Shown piece after piece: positions 1 to 8,179 of a stretch of 64,000 nt of DNA; the stretch's first letter is position 1; each line of letters opens with the position of its first letter. The notes beneath the pieces are model-generated. The model worked only from the letters and a program-made list of their open reading frames with translations. It did no database searches and had not been told where the DNA came from. The stretch lies in NCBI RefSeq assembly GCF_900141825.1, contig NZ_FQYQ01000001.1, positions 186,001 to 250,000 of the forward strand. The letters are read 5' to 3'. A program made the position numbers and the translations under genes. This stretch comes from Pseudobutyrivibrio xylanivorans DSM 14809 (GTDB lineage Bacteria; Bacillota; Clostridia; Lachnospirales; Lachnospiraceae).

Positions 1-882
1 GTTTCTGATTTTCCACATCTTAAGACATTAAAGGGTCGTACCCTTATTCATACAGATGGCACCACACTTCTTGGTGCAGATGATAAATCTGGTATCGCAG
101 AGATTATGACTTTTGTTGAAGAAATTATGGGAAGCAATGAGTCTCATGGCAAGATTTGCATTGCTTTCACTCCAGATGAGGAGATTGGCGCAGGCGCAGA
201 TCATTTTGATGTAGAGGGCTTCGGAGCTGACTTCGCATATACGGTAGACGGTGGCGAAGAAAACGCAGTTGAGTATGAGAACTTTAATGCAGCAGGTGCT
301 GAGGTTAAGTTCAACGGCGTAAACATCCACCCAGGTGATGCAAAGGATATCATGGTTAATGCAGCACTTGTGGCTATGGAGTTCAATGCACTTCTTCCTC
401 CTACAGAGGTACCATCAATGACTGAGGGATATCAGGGATTCTTCCATCTTACAGATATGTCAGGTGATGTAGCAGAGGCTAATCTTTCTTATATCATCCG
501 TGACCATGATGCTGATAAGTTTGCTTACAAGAAGAAGATTATGGAGCATGCAGCTAATATCATTAATCAGAAGTATGGTGAGGGCACATGTGAGCTCACT
601 ATCAAGGATCAGTATCAGAACATGCTTGAGATGATCAAGCCACACATGTTCTTAATTGATTATGCATTTGATGCTTTAAAGGATGCTGGAGAGAATCCTA
701 AGGCTGTAGCTATCCGCGGCGGCACAGACGGTGCACGTCTTTCATTTATGGGATTACCTTGTCCAAACCTTGGAACAGGTGGATACAACTTCCACGGCCC
801 AATGGAGCATATTACAGCGGAGGGCATGGATACAGTTGTTCGCGTACTTCACGGCATCGTAAAGCGATTTGCGGAAAATTAA
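1..882 (+). CDS. pepT: Peptidase T (tripeptide aminopeptidase), 5' end missing
   Basis: Cytoplasmic M20-family metallopeptidase that removes the N-terminal residue of tripeptides. The reading frame is open from the first base, so the N-terminal part lies outside the window. Visible signatures are HTDGTTLLGADDKSG, which carries a di-zinc ligand Asp, and TPDEEIG, with the catalytic Glu pair, followed by the lid domain and the C-terminal GTDGARLSFMGLPCPNLGTGG and NFHGPMEH metal-site motifs. These match peptidase T rather than generic M20 dipeptidases. The visible 293 residues fit a family length of about 410. The yitT-like gene starts 66 bases downstream. Confidence 0.93.
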   Translation, partial: VSDFPHLKTLKGRTLIHTDGTTLLGADDKSGIAEIMTFVEEIMGSNESHGKICIAFTPDEEIGAGADHFDVEGFGADFAYTVDGGEENAVEYENFNAAGAEVKFNGVNIHPGDAKDIMVNAALVAMEFNALLPPTEVPSMTEGYQGFFHLTDMSGDVAEANLSYIIRDHDADKFAYKKKIMEHAANIINQKYGEGTCELTIKDQYQNMLEMIKPHMFLIDYAFDALKDAGENPKAVAIRGGTDGARLSFMGLPCPNLGTGGYNFHGPMEHITAEGMDTVVRVLHGIVKRFAEN

Positions 883-948
883 AAAGCGTTTAGATGAGTC
901 ACATAGGAATAGATAATAAGTGGCGGAGTAAATACTTAGGGGGAATAT

Positions 949-1815
949 ATGTCATCAGAAAAAAGAAAAGAGCTTTTAATTGATGTTTTAATGGATGCCT
1001 TGTCAGGCCTGTGCATAGGTATTGCACTGTATAATTTTGCGGCAGATGCAAAATTCCCATTGACAGGACTCACAGGTATCGCTATGATTTTCTATCAGTA
1101 CTGGGGATGGAAAATCGGTATTGCCACCATCATCATGAACATTCCACTTATCGTGTGGGCTTATAAGGTTTTGGGAAAGAAATTTTTGCTGAAATCCTTT
1201 AAGACTATGGCCATCGGTACAGTTATGATGGATTTTGTGTCACCACTGGTGCCAAAGGTTGATATAGGCAATCTGTTTTTGAACGCCGTAGTAGTTGGTG
1301 TGTTTACAGGTCTTGGTTATGCGCTTGTTTATATGCGCAATTCATCTACTGGTGGAGCTGACTTCATCATGATGATTATTAAGGCAAAGCATCCTCATAT
1401 GTCCCTTGGAAGAATCTTCTTCATCGTGGACACTGTAATTATTGTTATCGATACCATTGCATATGCTCATTCATTTGAGGCACTTTGCTATGGTTTTGTA
1501 ATAAGCTATATTGGCTCTCTTGTAGTTGATAAGGTAATGATTTCTGCCGATGCAGGTATGATGTGTATGATTGTTACCAACAAGGCTGAGGCCATCGCAG
1601 ACGCTATCGATAAAGCTGTGGAGCGTGGCACCACAATTTTTACCGCAAAGGGCGGTTATAAGGGAGATGAGAGACAGGTGCTTATGTGTGCCTGCTCAGA
1701 CAAGCAGATGTATCAGGTCAATCGCGTTGCAAAGAAGATTGATGTGGATGCATTTATTGTCATCATGGAATCTAAGGCCGTTTACGGCGAGGGGTTCAAG
1801 CGTTTTAAGGGTTAA
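949..1815 (+). CDS. YitT family membrane protein (DUF161 + DUF2179)
   Basis: Integral membrane protein of unknown transport role. Five or so hydrophobic helices fill residues 15-200, with the family glycine/serine pattern around NSSTGGADFIMMII. A soluble DUF2179 domain follows (about 215-288, with RGTTIFTAKGGYKGDERQVLMCA). The start has GGGGGA upstream. The gene lies between pepT and udk in the same direction with short gaps, so cotranscription is plausible. A second, more diverged YitT protein lies at 11570. Substrate unknown. Confidence 0.85.
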   Translation: MSSEKRKELLIDVLMDALSGLCIGIALYNFAADAKFPLTGLTGIAMIFYQYWGWKIGIATIIMNIPLIVWAYKVLGKKFLLKSFKTMAIGTVMMDFVSPLVPKVDIGNLFLNAVVVGVFTGLGYALVYMRNSSTGGADFIMMIIKAKHPHMSLGRIFFIVDTVIIVIDTIAYAHSFEALCYGFVISYIGSLVVDKVMISADAGMMCMIVTNKAEAIADAIDKAVERGTTIFTAKGGYKGDERQVLMCACSDKQMYQVNRVAKKIDVDAFIVIMESKAVYGEGFKRFKG

Positions 1816-1833
1816 AAGTAATAAGGAGTATTT

Positions 1834-2460
1834 ATGTCAGAGAAAATTTGCGTTCTTGGCGTAGCAGGAGGTTCTGCTTCAGGCAAGACTACTATCATCA
1901 ACAAATTACAGGATTTCTTTGGAGAGGATATTGCAGTAATTAGCCATGATGCTTATTACAAGGCTCATCCAGAGATGTCTTTTGAAGAGCGTAGCCAGCT
2001 TAACTATGATCATCCTGATTCTTTCGAATCAGACAGAATGGCAGAGGATGTTAGAAAGCTTATCAAGGGTCATGCCATTGATATGCCTGTTTATGATTAT
2101 GTTAATCACAACCGTTCAGACGAGACTGTACGTGTTGAGCCTAAGACTGTTATCGTTATGGAGGGTATTCTTATTCTTGAGAATAAGGAGCTCCGTGATT
2201 TGATGGATATTAAGATTTTCGTTGATACAGATGCTGATGAGCGTCTCATGCGTCGAATCCAGCGTGATATGATTGAGCGTGGTCGAAGTATTGAGTCAAT
2301 CATCGAGCAGTATTCAAAGACAGTTAAGCCAATGCATGAAGAGTTTGTTGAGCCTTCAAAGAAGCATGCTGATATCATTATCCCACGTGGTGGTGAGAAT
2401 GCAGCCGGCATTGAAATGCTTACAACATATATGACCAAGAAGTTACACGACGAGGAATAA
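1834..2460 (+). CDS. udk: Uridine kinase
   Basis: Phosphorylates uridine and cytidine to UMP and CMP in pyrimidine salvage. The Walker A loop GGSASGKTT sits at residues 10-18, followed by SHDAYYK and the YDHPDSF substrate segment, VYDYVNHNR, and the RRIQRDMIERGRS lid. The length of 208 residues is normal. An AAGGAG ribosome site precedes the ATG, and the gene follows the YitT gene by 18 bases. A strong terminator follows. Confidence 0.93.
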   Translation: MSEKICVLGVAGGSASGKTTIINKLQDFFGEDIAVISHDAYYKAHPEMSFEERSQLNYDHPDSFESDRMAEDVRKLIKGHAIDMPVYDYVNHNRSDETVRVEPKTVIVMEGILILENKELRDLMDIKIFVDTDADERLMRRIQRDMIERGRSIESIIEQYSKTVKPMHEEFVEPSKKHADIIIPRGGENAAGIEMLTTYMTKKLHDEE

Positions 2461-2492
2461 TCCTCATTTTGCTTGTGCAAAATGCTTTTTAC

Positions 2493-2541
2493 GCCACAGT
2501 GGATTTTGTCTATTTAGGAAAAAATCCCTGTGGCTTTTTTG
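2493..2541 (+). terminator. Rho-independent terminator after udk
   Basis: GCCACAG and CTGTGGC form the base of a hairpin extended by GGATTTT pairing with AAAATCC, followed by a run of T. It closes the pepT-yitT-udk unit. Confidence 0.85.
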
Positions 2542-2657
2542 TTTTCCTTTATTTGTGGAATACTTCTATGCTAGAATTGAATAGCAATAATTGACAAAAA
2601 ATTATCAATCTTTGACAGTTATTGAATTGTGGTAATTAAAGGGAGAAATAATTAAAG

Positions 2658-3422
2658 ATGGAAAAGAAGCCTATAGTGTTGGCTGTTGCTGGTAAAGGCG
2701 GAGTTGGTAAAACATCTCTTGCATCGGTGATGGTCAAGTTGTTAGTGGAAGCTTATCCAGACAAGAAAATCTTAGCAATCGATGCGGACCCTGCTGTTGG
2801 TTTGTCCACAGCACTTGGTGTAGAGCCAGAGCTTACTCTTGATGATATCAGGAAGGAAGCTGTGGAGGCTGCAGAGAATGGTGATGCCAAGGCTACTGTA
2901 GAGGTGCTGGGCGAAGCCAGATATCGTATTTTCGATGCTATGGTTGAGATGGATGGCTTTTCTTTTATTGCAATTGGAAGACCTGAGGCTGCAGGCTGCT
3001 ATTGCAAAATTAACACATATCTTAAAGAGGTCATCTCACAGGTGGCCGACAATTTCGATTATATCGTTATAGACGGCGAAGCTGGTATCGAGCAGATTAA
3101 TCGCCGTGTCATGGAAAAGGTTACACACCTTGTTCTTATTACCGATTCTAGTAAGAAGGGCTGTGGAGTAGTTAAGACAATCAAAGAAGTGGCAGACAAC
3201 CTTGTGATGTACGATAAGATTGGAGTAGTTGTAAATCGTGTACCATCTGAGGATGTCTTACAATTCATGGATTTAGGAGATATTCCACTTTTAGGCTGGA
3301 TTCCAGCAGATGCCAATCTTACAGAGCGCGATCTAAAAGGAGAATCCGTATTTTACATTCCAAGCGAAGCACCAATCGTAGAGGGCCTGCGTAGCTCTCT
3401 TAAGAAGATGGGCGTTTTATAA
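2658..3422 (+). CDS. CooC-like nickel-insertion ATPase
   Basis: SIMIBI-class (MinD/CooC-type) ATPase. The deviant Walker A GKGGVGKTS lies at residues 12-20 and the DADPAVGLS switch at 43-51. The CooC hallmark CYC (Cys114 and Cys116) is present; in CooC dimers this CxC binds nickel for loading carbon monoxide dehydrogenase. No CODH catalytic subunit is in the window. The downstream genes are 2-hydroxyacyl-CoA-dehydratase-like proteins, an ACS-like protein and HypA. The inference is metal maturation of something in this cluster. The protein is 254 residues, as expected for CooC. Confidence 0.8.
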   Translation: MEKKPIVLAVAGKGGVGKTSLASVMVKLLVEAYPDKKILAIDADPAVGLSTALGVEPELTLDDIRKEAVEAAENGDAKATVEVLGEARYRIFDAMVEMDGFSFIAIGRPEAAGCYCKINTYLKEVISQVADNFDYIVIDGEAGIEQINRRVMEKVTHLVLITDSSKKGCGVVKTIKEVADNLVMYDKIGVVVNRVPSEDVLQFMDLGDIPLLGWIPADANLTERDLKGESVFYIPSEAPIVEGLRSSLKKMGVL

Positions 3423-3431
3423 AAGTTAATA

Positions 3432-3622
3432 CAGCAACTTTTCAAAAACTTGGTAAGCGCGAGCAAGGTGCTAAAGGTCCGGGGGACCTTTGTTCAGCAC
3501 CGACCGGAGTGGAAACGGAGACAGCCCCATGCCGGGGAAGGAGGGTGCCCCTTTAGGGGAGTTCCCTTGCCCGAGTATGGGAGATGGCTTGCGGGAGCAT
3601 GAAAAACTTGGATAAGTTGCTG
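3432..3622 (+). ncRNA. Structured RNA element, copy 1 (leader of the dehydratase-like operon)
   Basis: A 191-base stretch closed by the perfect 9-bp pair CAGCAACTT and AAGTTGCTG. Inside, GGTGCT pairs with AGCACC around the hairpin AAAGGTCC-ggg-GGACCTTT, followed by GACCGGAG and GAGACA, then several G-rich/C-rich stems. A shorter relative lies at 7205-7288 with the same order of parts but a different stem sequence. This is much more GC-rich than the flanking DNA. I do not recognise it as a known riboswitch class. Confidence 0.6.
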
Positions 3623-3645
3623 AGAATAAAGGGAGAATTGAATAT

Positions 3646-4836
3646 ATGAAGGACTTAAAGCATCTTTATTACTTTGAGAATCTTCTAATGGACGCTGATA
3701 ATGATCTGGTTAGACAGGCCCAGGCTGAGGGCCGCGTCTGCGTAGGCTCAGTTTGTTATCAGATTCCAGAAGTGTTGATGAACTTAGGTAATGCTTTCAC
3801 AGTAAGACTTCGTGCGCCTCGTACAGGTTCCATGGAAATGGGAACCTACTACCTGACCAGTCTTTTATGTGAATATTCCAGAGCATTGCTTGAGCGTGCC
3901 ATCGAAGGCGGATACCAGTTTTTAGATTGCATTATGGCACCAGATGGATGCACCATGATCAACCGCTGTGTTGAGAACATGGAGCTCCTTAAGATGAATG
4001 ACAAGGAGCATTTCTTCTACCAGTACCTTGAGGTTCCAATGAAGGCTGATGAAAATGGATTAAACCTCTATATCGGTCAGTGCAGAAGCAAAATCCTTGA
4101 ACCATTACATGAGAAGTTTGGTATTGATATTAGTGATGAGGCTCTTAGAAAGGCAGTAGAAGAGCACAACAAAATCTGCCGTCTTATCACAGAGCTTGGA
4201 AACTTCCGTAAGGAAGAGAAGCCTCGCATCACAGGCTATGAATTCCACATTATTACAATGTGTACTTATGTGTGCCCTCACGATTTACTTATCGAGAAAT
4301 TAGAGGAGACACTTGAAGAGGTTAAGAATCGTCAGCCAGACGAGAAGTGGCCATTTAGAGCAAGAGTTGCTGTGGTTGGTTCTGAGATTGACGATATTGA
4401 TATGATTAAGCTTGTTGAAGATTCAGGAGCTTATGTATGTGCAGACAGATTCTGCTTTGGTTCATTGCCAGGACGTGAAGAGATTATCCTTAATGATGAT
4501 GAGGATGTTCTCACACAGATTTGCCGTCATTATATGATGAGCTGCATGTGCCCACGTCACATGGATACACCAAAGATGAATCGTAGACGCGAGTATGTAG
4601 ATGAAATTGCCAAGGAATATAAGGCAGATGGAATCATCTACGAGCAGATGAAATTCTGTGACCCATGGGCATATGAGAGAATGGTAGGAAGCCATGTTTT
4701 ACGCGACGAATATGGCTACCCAGTTCTTACAATTGACCGCCCATACGCAGTTGGAAATTCCGGACAGTTACGCACCCGTGTACAGGCCTTCGTGGAGAGC
4801 ATCGAGATTAAAAAGCTTCAAGGAGGTAGAAAGTAA
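3646..4836 (+). CDS. 2-hydroxyacyl-CoA dehydratase family protein, small subunit type
   Basis: Member of the HgdB/BcrC/FldC superfamily, whose subunits hold [4Fe-4S] or double-cubane clusters and receive electrons from an ATP-hydrolysing activator. The 396 residues contain many cysteines, including Cys32 and Cys37 (VCVGSVC), DCIMAPDGC, and the C-terminal SCMCPRH and MKFCDPWAYE segments. The last of these is typical of the family's third domain (QMKFCD-type cluster ligand). The stop codon overlaps the start of the next gene (TAATG), so translation is probably coupled. No CoA transferase or acyl-CoA dehydrogenase is nearby, so a fermentative dehydratase role is not supported. The substrate is unknown. 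Confidence 0.75.
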   Translation: MKDLKHLYYFENLLMDADNDLVRQAQAEGRVCVGSVCYQIPEVLMNLGNAFTVRLRAPRTGSMEMGTYYLTSLLCEYSRALLERAIEGGYQFLDCIMAPDGCTMINRCVENMELLKMNDKEHFFYQYLEVPMKADENGLNLYIGQCRSKILEPLHEKFGIDISDEALRKAVEEHNKICRLITELGNFRKEEKPRITGYEFHIITMCTYVCPHDLLIEKLEETLEEVKNRQPDEKWPFRARVAVVGSEIDDIDMIKLVEDSGAYVCADRFCFGSLPGREEIILNDDEDVLTQICRHYMMSCMCPRHMDTPKMNRRREYVDEIAKEYKADGIIYEQMKFCDPWAYERMVGSHVLRDEYGYPVLTIDRPYAVGNSGQLRTRVQAFVESIEIKKLQGGRK

Positions 4837-6386
4837 TGGGAAAAGCAGTCGGCAGCTCACAGCTCGGAAAGCTTTATAGTGGTGATAAAAAGGTTTTCAA
4901 GCATCGTGAATGGAGAGGAATAAAAGATACTTGGTACGATTACACCAGATGGCTTGGAATTATGGCCATGCTTGGTAAATTTATGCTTCATCCAAAGAAT
5001 GTTAAAGGATTCTTTAGATATCGCTGGATGCTCAATTATTTAGCAGTTCCAATGATGATTGATAAGCATTCAATGGGTCTTCGTGGCCCACAGCTTCGCA
5101 TCTGTCGTGAGGAGTACGACTTAGTAGCTTCAGACGTTGCAAAGCTTCTTACAAAGATTTTTTCTATGGATCAGAACCTTGGCGCAAAGCCTGAGAAGTC
5201 AAAGCATGTAGTCCTTATGGATGAGAACGAGATGACCAACATCATGTGTGGTTTCCCAAACCTCGAAGGACTTAGCTGGGAGACAGCAAGCTGTTATGTT
5301 TGCGTGCTTCTTCAAGGAGATGCCATGACACATTACCTTGATGTTGTTCAGGAATGTGGTATGCCTGGTGATGTTTGCCCTATGCCAGCATCCGAGGCAG
5401 GTATCTGTATCGATGGAGATATGCCAATCTTCGGCAAGTGTGCCGTTCAGTGTAACACTACCTGTGATGGTTCTCTTATGGGAAATGGTGTTATTTCAAG
5501 AGCTCTTGAGCGCAATGGAATTCCTGTTCATCAGCTGGCTACACCACTTCGTCATACTGAGCCAGGCGTTCAGGAGTACGCAGCACAGGAGGTTAGAAAC
5601 GCTATCGCATTTATCGAGGAGCAGACAGGCGAAAAATTCGACTGGGATTACTACTTTGAATGTGCTAAGCGCATCAACATCGGAGCCCGTGAGTGCTCAG
5701 AATGGCTTGAGCTTTCAAAGACAGATTATCCTCAGGTAATTGGAAACAACATCCTTCTTTACCGTGAGACAGAATATATGGCAATCGCTGGTAAGGTTCC
5801 AGCTTTCGCCGAGCTCGATAAGAAGATTACAAAAATGGCTACAGAAGCATACAAGAACAAGACAATGCTTGCTAAGGAATACCGCCATCGTGCAGTAATC
5901 TGGGGTGTTCAGTCACAGTTCTATACAGATTTTGTAGCATGGCTGTTAAATTGCTGGGGAATTCTTCCACTTTTTGATATGCTTACTATGGTTTCTCTTG
6001 ATCCTATTTCAGAGAACGACAGAGAGCAGGCATATTACGATATGGCTCACCAGTACGAGAACATGATTATGAGAAACCGTACCCACGGTGGTTACGAGGT
6101 TCTTCTTGATGATTTATGGCGCTACTGTGAGGAGTTCAACGCAGATATGGTTATCCTTTGGGAACACATTGCCTGCAAGGCTCTTGATGGTATGCACGGC
6201 ATGTTCGAGCAGCAGGCCAGAGAGCACGGCATCAAGCTTGTTTGGGTAAACCACGATCTTTATGACCCACGTGTTATCCCAAGAAAGAATCTTCGTCAGG
6301 ATGTAAACCGCTACATGCGTAGCGTACTTCGCGAGGAGCCATTGGATCCTACATTAGAGGATTACGATGATACTAATTTATGGTAG
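4836..6386 (+). CDS. 2-hydroxyacyl-CoA dehydratase family protein, large subunit type
   Basis: Second subunit of the same superfamily, 516 residues, longer than classical HgdA/HgdB (about 380-480). Cys-rich segments include ASCYVC near 150, the run CGMPGDVCPMPASEAGIC near 180, and CAVQCNTTC near 210, followed by an alpha/beta domain ending in the region WEHIACKALDGMHG. An N-terminal extension of about 90 basic and aromatic residues is unusual. It probably forms a heterodimer with the preceding protein and is reduced by the activator at 6399. What it reduces is not evident from sequence. Confidence 0.72.
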   Translation: MGKAVGSSQLGKLYSGDKKVFKHREWRGIKDTWYDYTRWLGIMAMLGKFMLHPKNVKGFFRYRWMLNYLAVPMMIDKHSMGLRGPQLRICREEYDLVASDVAKLLTKIFSMDQNLGAKPEKSKHVVLMDENEMTNIMCGFPNLEGLSWETASCYVCVLLQGDAMTHYLDVVQECGMPGDVCPMPASEAGICIDGDMPIFGKCAVQCNTTCDGSLMGNGVISRALERNGIPVHQLATPLRHTEPGVQEYAAQEVRNAIAFIEEQTGEKFDWDYYFECAKRINIGARECSEWLELSKTDYPQVIGNNILLYRETEYMAIAGKVPAFAELDKKITKMATEAYKNKTMLAKEYRHRAVIWGVQSQFYTDFVAWLLNCWGILPLFDMLTMVSLDPISENDREQAYYDMAHQYENMIMRNRTHGGYEVLLDDLWRYCEEFNADMVILWEHIACKALDGMHGMFEQQAREHGIKLVWVNHDLYDPRVIPRKNLRQDVNRYMRSVLREEPLDPTLEDYDDTNLW

Positions 6387-6398
6387 GAGAATAATAAT

Positions 6399-7187
6399 AT
6401 GAGATATTTTGGTGGATGTGATTCAGGATCTACATACACAAAGTGTGTAATCATTGATGAGACCGGAAAGATGGTAGCTGATGTGACTCTCAAGAGTCGA
6501 ATCAATGCAGTTCTTTCTTGTCAGGATGCTCTGGACCAGGCAGTGGCTCAGGTCCCAGATTTAAATAGTGCAGAGGATTTAACATACCTTGTAGGTACAG
6601 GATACGGCCGTAACAAGGTTCCATTTGCTGATGAGAACATTTCAGAGATTAGTTGTCATGCTATGGGTGTCCATGTTGCAGACCCTGAGGTAAAGGCTAT
6701 AATTGATATCGGCGGTCAGGACGTTAAGGGTATTGCTGTTGATACAGACGGTACAGTTTTGAACTTTGCTATGAACGATAAATGTGCAGCAGGTACAGGC
6801 CGTTTCTTCGAGGCAATGGCAAGAGCCTTCGAGATGGATTTAGACGAGTTCTCAAATCTTTCTCTCAAGGCAAAGAACGTTATTCCAATCACAGCTCAGT
6901 GTACAGTTTTTGCTGAGTCAGAGGTTATCTCACTTGTTGGTGAAGGTAAGCCTATGGATGAGATTGCTGCAGGTATCGAGCTTTCAGTTGCAAAGCGTTG
7001 CTTCGTAATGTCGAAGAAGGCAGGAGCTGTTGATAAGATTACACTTACAGGTGGTTGCGCAAAGAATGCAGGTCTTAAGGCAGCAATTGAGCAGGTTCTT
7101 AAGCTCAAGGTTATTGACCTTCCAGTGGACCCACAGCTTATGGGAGCACTTGGCGCAGCTGAGTTCGCAAGACAGAAAGGAATGTAG
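6399..7187 (+). CDS. Activator ATPase of the BcrA/BadF/HgdC family
   Basis: ASKHA-fold ATPase that, in known systems, is a homodimer sharing one [4Fe-4S] cluster and fires single electrons into its dehydratase or reductase partner at the cost of ATP. The phosphate motif GGCDSGSTYTK lies at residues 5-15 and the cluster ligands at Cys129 (NDKCAAGTGRF) and Cys168 (AQCTVFAESEV). IDIGGQDVKG and TGGCAKN complete the nucleotide site. The length of 262 residues is normal. It starts 12 bases after the large subunit, as expected for a dedicated partner. Confidence 0.88.
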   Translation: MRYFGGCDSGSTYTKCVIIDETGKMVADVTLKSRINAVLSCQDALDQAVAQVPDLNSAEDLTYLVGTGYGRNKVPFADENISEISCHAMGVHVADPEVKAIIDIGGQDVKGIAVDTDGTVLNFAMNDKCAAGTGRFFEAMARAFEMDLDEFSNLSLKAKNVIPITAQCTVFAESEVISLVGEGKPMDEIAAGIELSVAKRCFVMSKKAGAVDKITLTGGCAKNAGLKAAIEQVLKLKVIDLPVDPQLMGALGAAEFARQKGM

Positions 7188-7204
7188 TAAGCCTTCCCCT
7201 TGAG

Positions 7205-7288
7205 GGTTGCTAGGCTCCAGTGGAGCCTGTTTAGCAACGACCGAGCCGGGAGGCGAGACAAGGTGGCCTGAAAGGCCGGATGAGGTGT
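7205..7288 (+). ncRNA. Structured RNA element, copy 2 (short form)
   Basis: GTTGCT pairs with AGCAAC around the hairpin AGGCTCC-agt-GGAGCCT, followed by GACCGAG and GAGACA, then GGCC-tgaa-GGCC. The order of parts and the GTTYAGCAMCGACCG core match copy 1 at 3467-3523, while both stems differ by compensating changes. Its 3' end contains the ribosome site of the small gene at 7294, so it could control that gene's translation. Confidence 0.6.
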
Positions 7289-7293
7289 TAATT

Positions 7294-7452
7294 ATGTTAA
7301 AAGTTTTATTAATTATTGCAATAGTTTTCATCTGCTTATTCGTATTATCGCTGATTGTATATTTCTTCAATTTGGATATGAAGCTTACAAGCGCTATTCA
7401 GCCATTACTTGCTAAGCACTACGACAAGATAAAGAGAGATAGAAAGATATAA
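7294..7452 (+). CDS. Small single-span membrane protein
   Basis: A 52-residue protein with one hydrophobic helix (about residues 2-25, LLIIAIVFICLFVLSLIVYF) and a basic C-terminal tail (KHYDKIKRDRKI). A longer reading with a TTG start at 7207 would run through the structured element. The ATG at 7294 is preferred because GAGGTG lies six bases upstream. It ends 3 bases before the next start. No family recognised. It may be a membrane anchor or a partner of the neighbouring reductase. Confidence 0.6.
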   Translation: MLKVLLIIAIVFICLFVLSLIVYFFNLDMKLTSAIQPLLAKHYDKIKRDRKI

Positions 7453-7455
7453 TCA

Positions 7456-8175
7456 ATGAAGCTATATGATGAGACTATAAAGTGCATTATGTCTTCCCTT
7501 GAAGGGGCGCCATTAAAGCAGCTTGATATCGCAAATGCCAATTGGGCTGATGCAGGTGACCACAATCTTATCCTTCGAGCAGATATGGCTTATGAGCTGG
7601 GCGGTGGTACTTGTTCTGCAGTCAGTGCAATGGGTGTCACAGCAAACACCGAGCTTGTTCCATCTGATGAAGTTTATCTTCTTGGTCCTGATTTGTCAGA
7701 AATAAAGGTTGATCAGCCTTATGCCAGAATTGCTCTGGTGAGAGTAGCAGAGGACAGCCTTGGGGATGGTAATGTACTTTATAACGCTATTAGAAAAATT
7801 GAATATGTGAGATATCACATAAATCCAGAAGGGTATATGACTCGAATCTCAGCCTCAAATGGCAGAGAACCGGTTAGAGTCAGCAAGGAAGCCATTGAAA
7901 AAGGACTTGGCTTCGCCCAGGTAGGTAAGCTTTTCTTGGCTACCTACCATGAAAACAAAAATATTGAAGCTGTAAAGCTCATATTTATAACTCAGCCAGA
8001 TTTTGATTATAAGTCGTTGGCTGAGCAATCACGTCATCTTGAGGAGATCACTGGCACAATCGATCATATCTTCAAGAACGTGACAATGGACTGCGGAAGC
8101 TGTTCATTACAGCAGATTTGTGACGAAGTTGAGGGTCTTCGTGAGTTGCATTTTAAAGAAAGAAAGGGAGTATAA
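7456..8175 (+). CDS. Acetyl-CoA synthase (AcsB/CdhC)-like protein
   Basis: 239 residues. The segments AYELGGGTCSAVSAMG, DQPYARIALVRVAEDSLG, and the C-terminal MDCGSCSLQQICDEVEGLREL resemble a region of the acetyl-CoA synthase/CO dehydrogenase beta subunit. The protein is far shorter than a full AcsB (about 730), so it is a stand-alone domain. The four closely spaced Cys at the C-terminus suggest an Fe-S or metal site. The resemblance is from memory of the family and needs a profile search. The CooC-like and HypA-like proteins in the same cluster fit a nickel site. Confidence 0.5.
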   Translation: MKLYDETIKCIMSSLEGAPLKQLDIANANWADAGDHNLILRADMAYELGGGTCSAVSAMGVTANTELVPSDEVYLLGPDLSEIKVDQPYARIALVRVAEDSLGDGNVLYNAIRKIEYVRYHINPEGYMTRISASNGREPVRVSKEAIEKGLGFAQVGKLFLATYHENKNIEAVKLIFITQPDFDYKSLAEQSRHLEEITGTIDHIFKNVTMDCGSCSLQQICDEVEGLRELHFKERKGV

Positions 8176-8179
8176 GGAA

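Noticed and set aside
3646-7187. 2-hydroxyglutarate or lactate fermentation genes
   Set aside because: No CoA transferase, dehydrogenase or electron-transfer flavoprotein genes nearby; nickel-type accessory genes instead.
7207-7293. N-terminal extension of the small membrane protein
   Set aside because: The frame runs through the structured RNA element from a TTG without a ribosome site.
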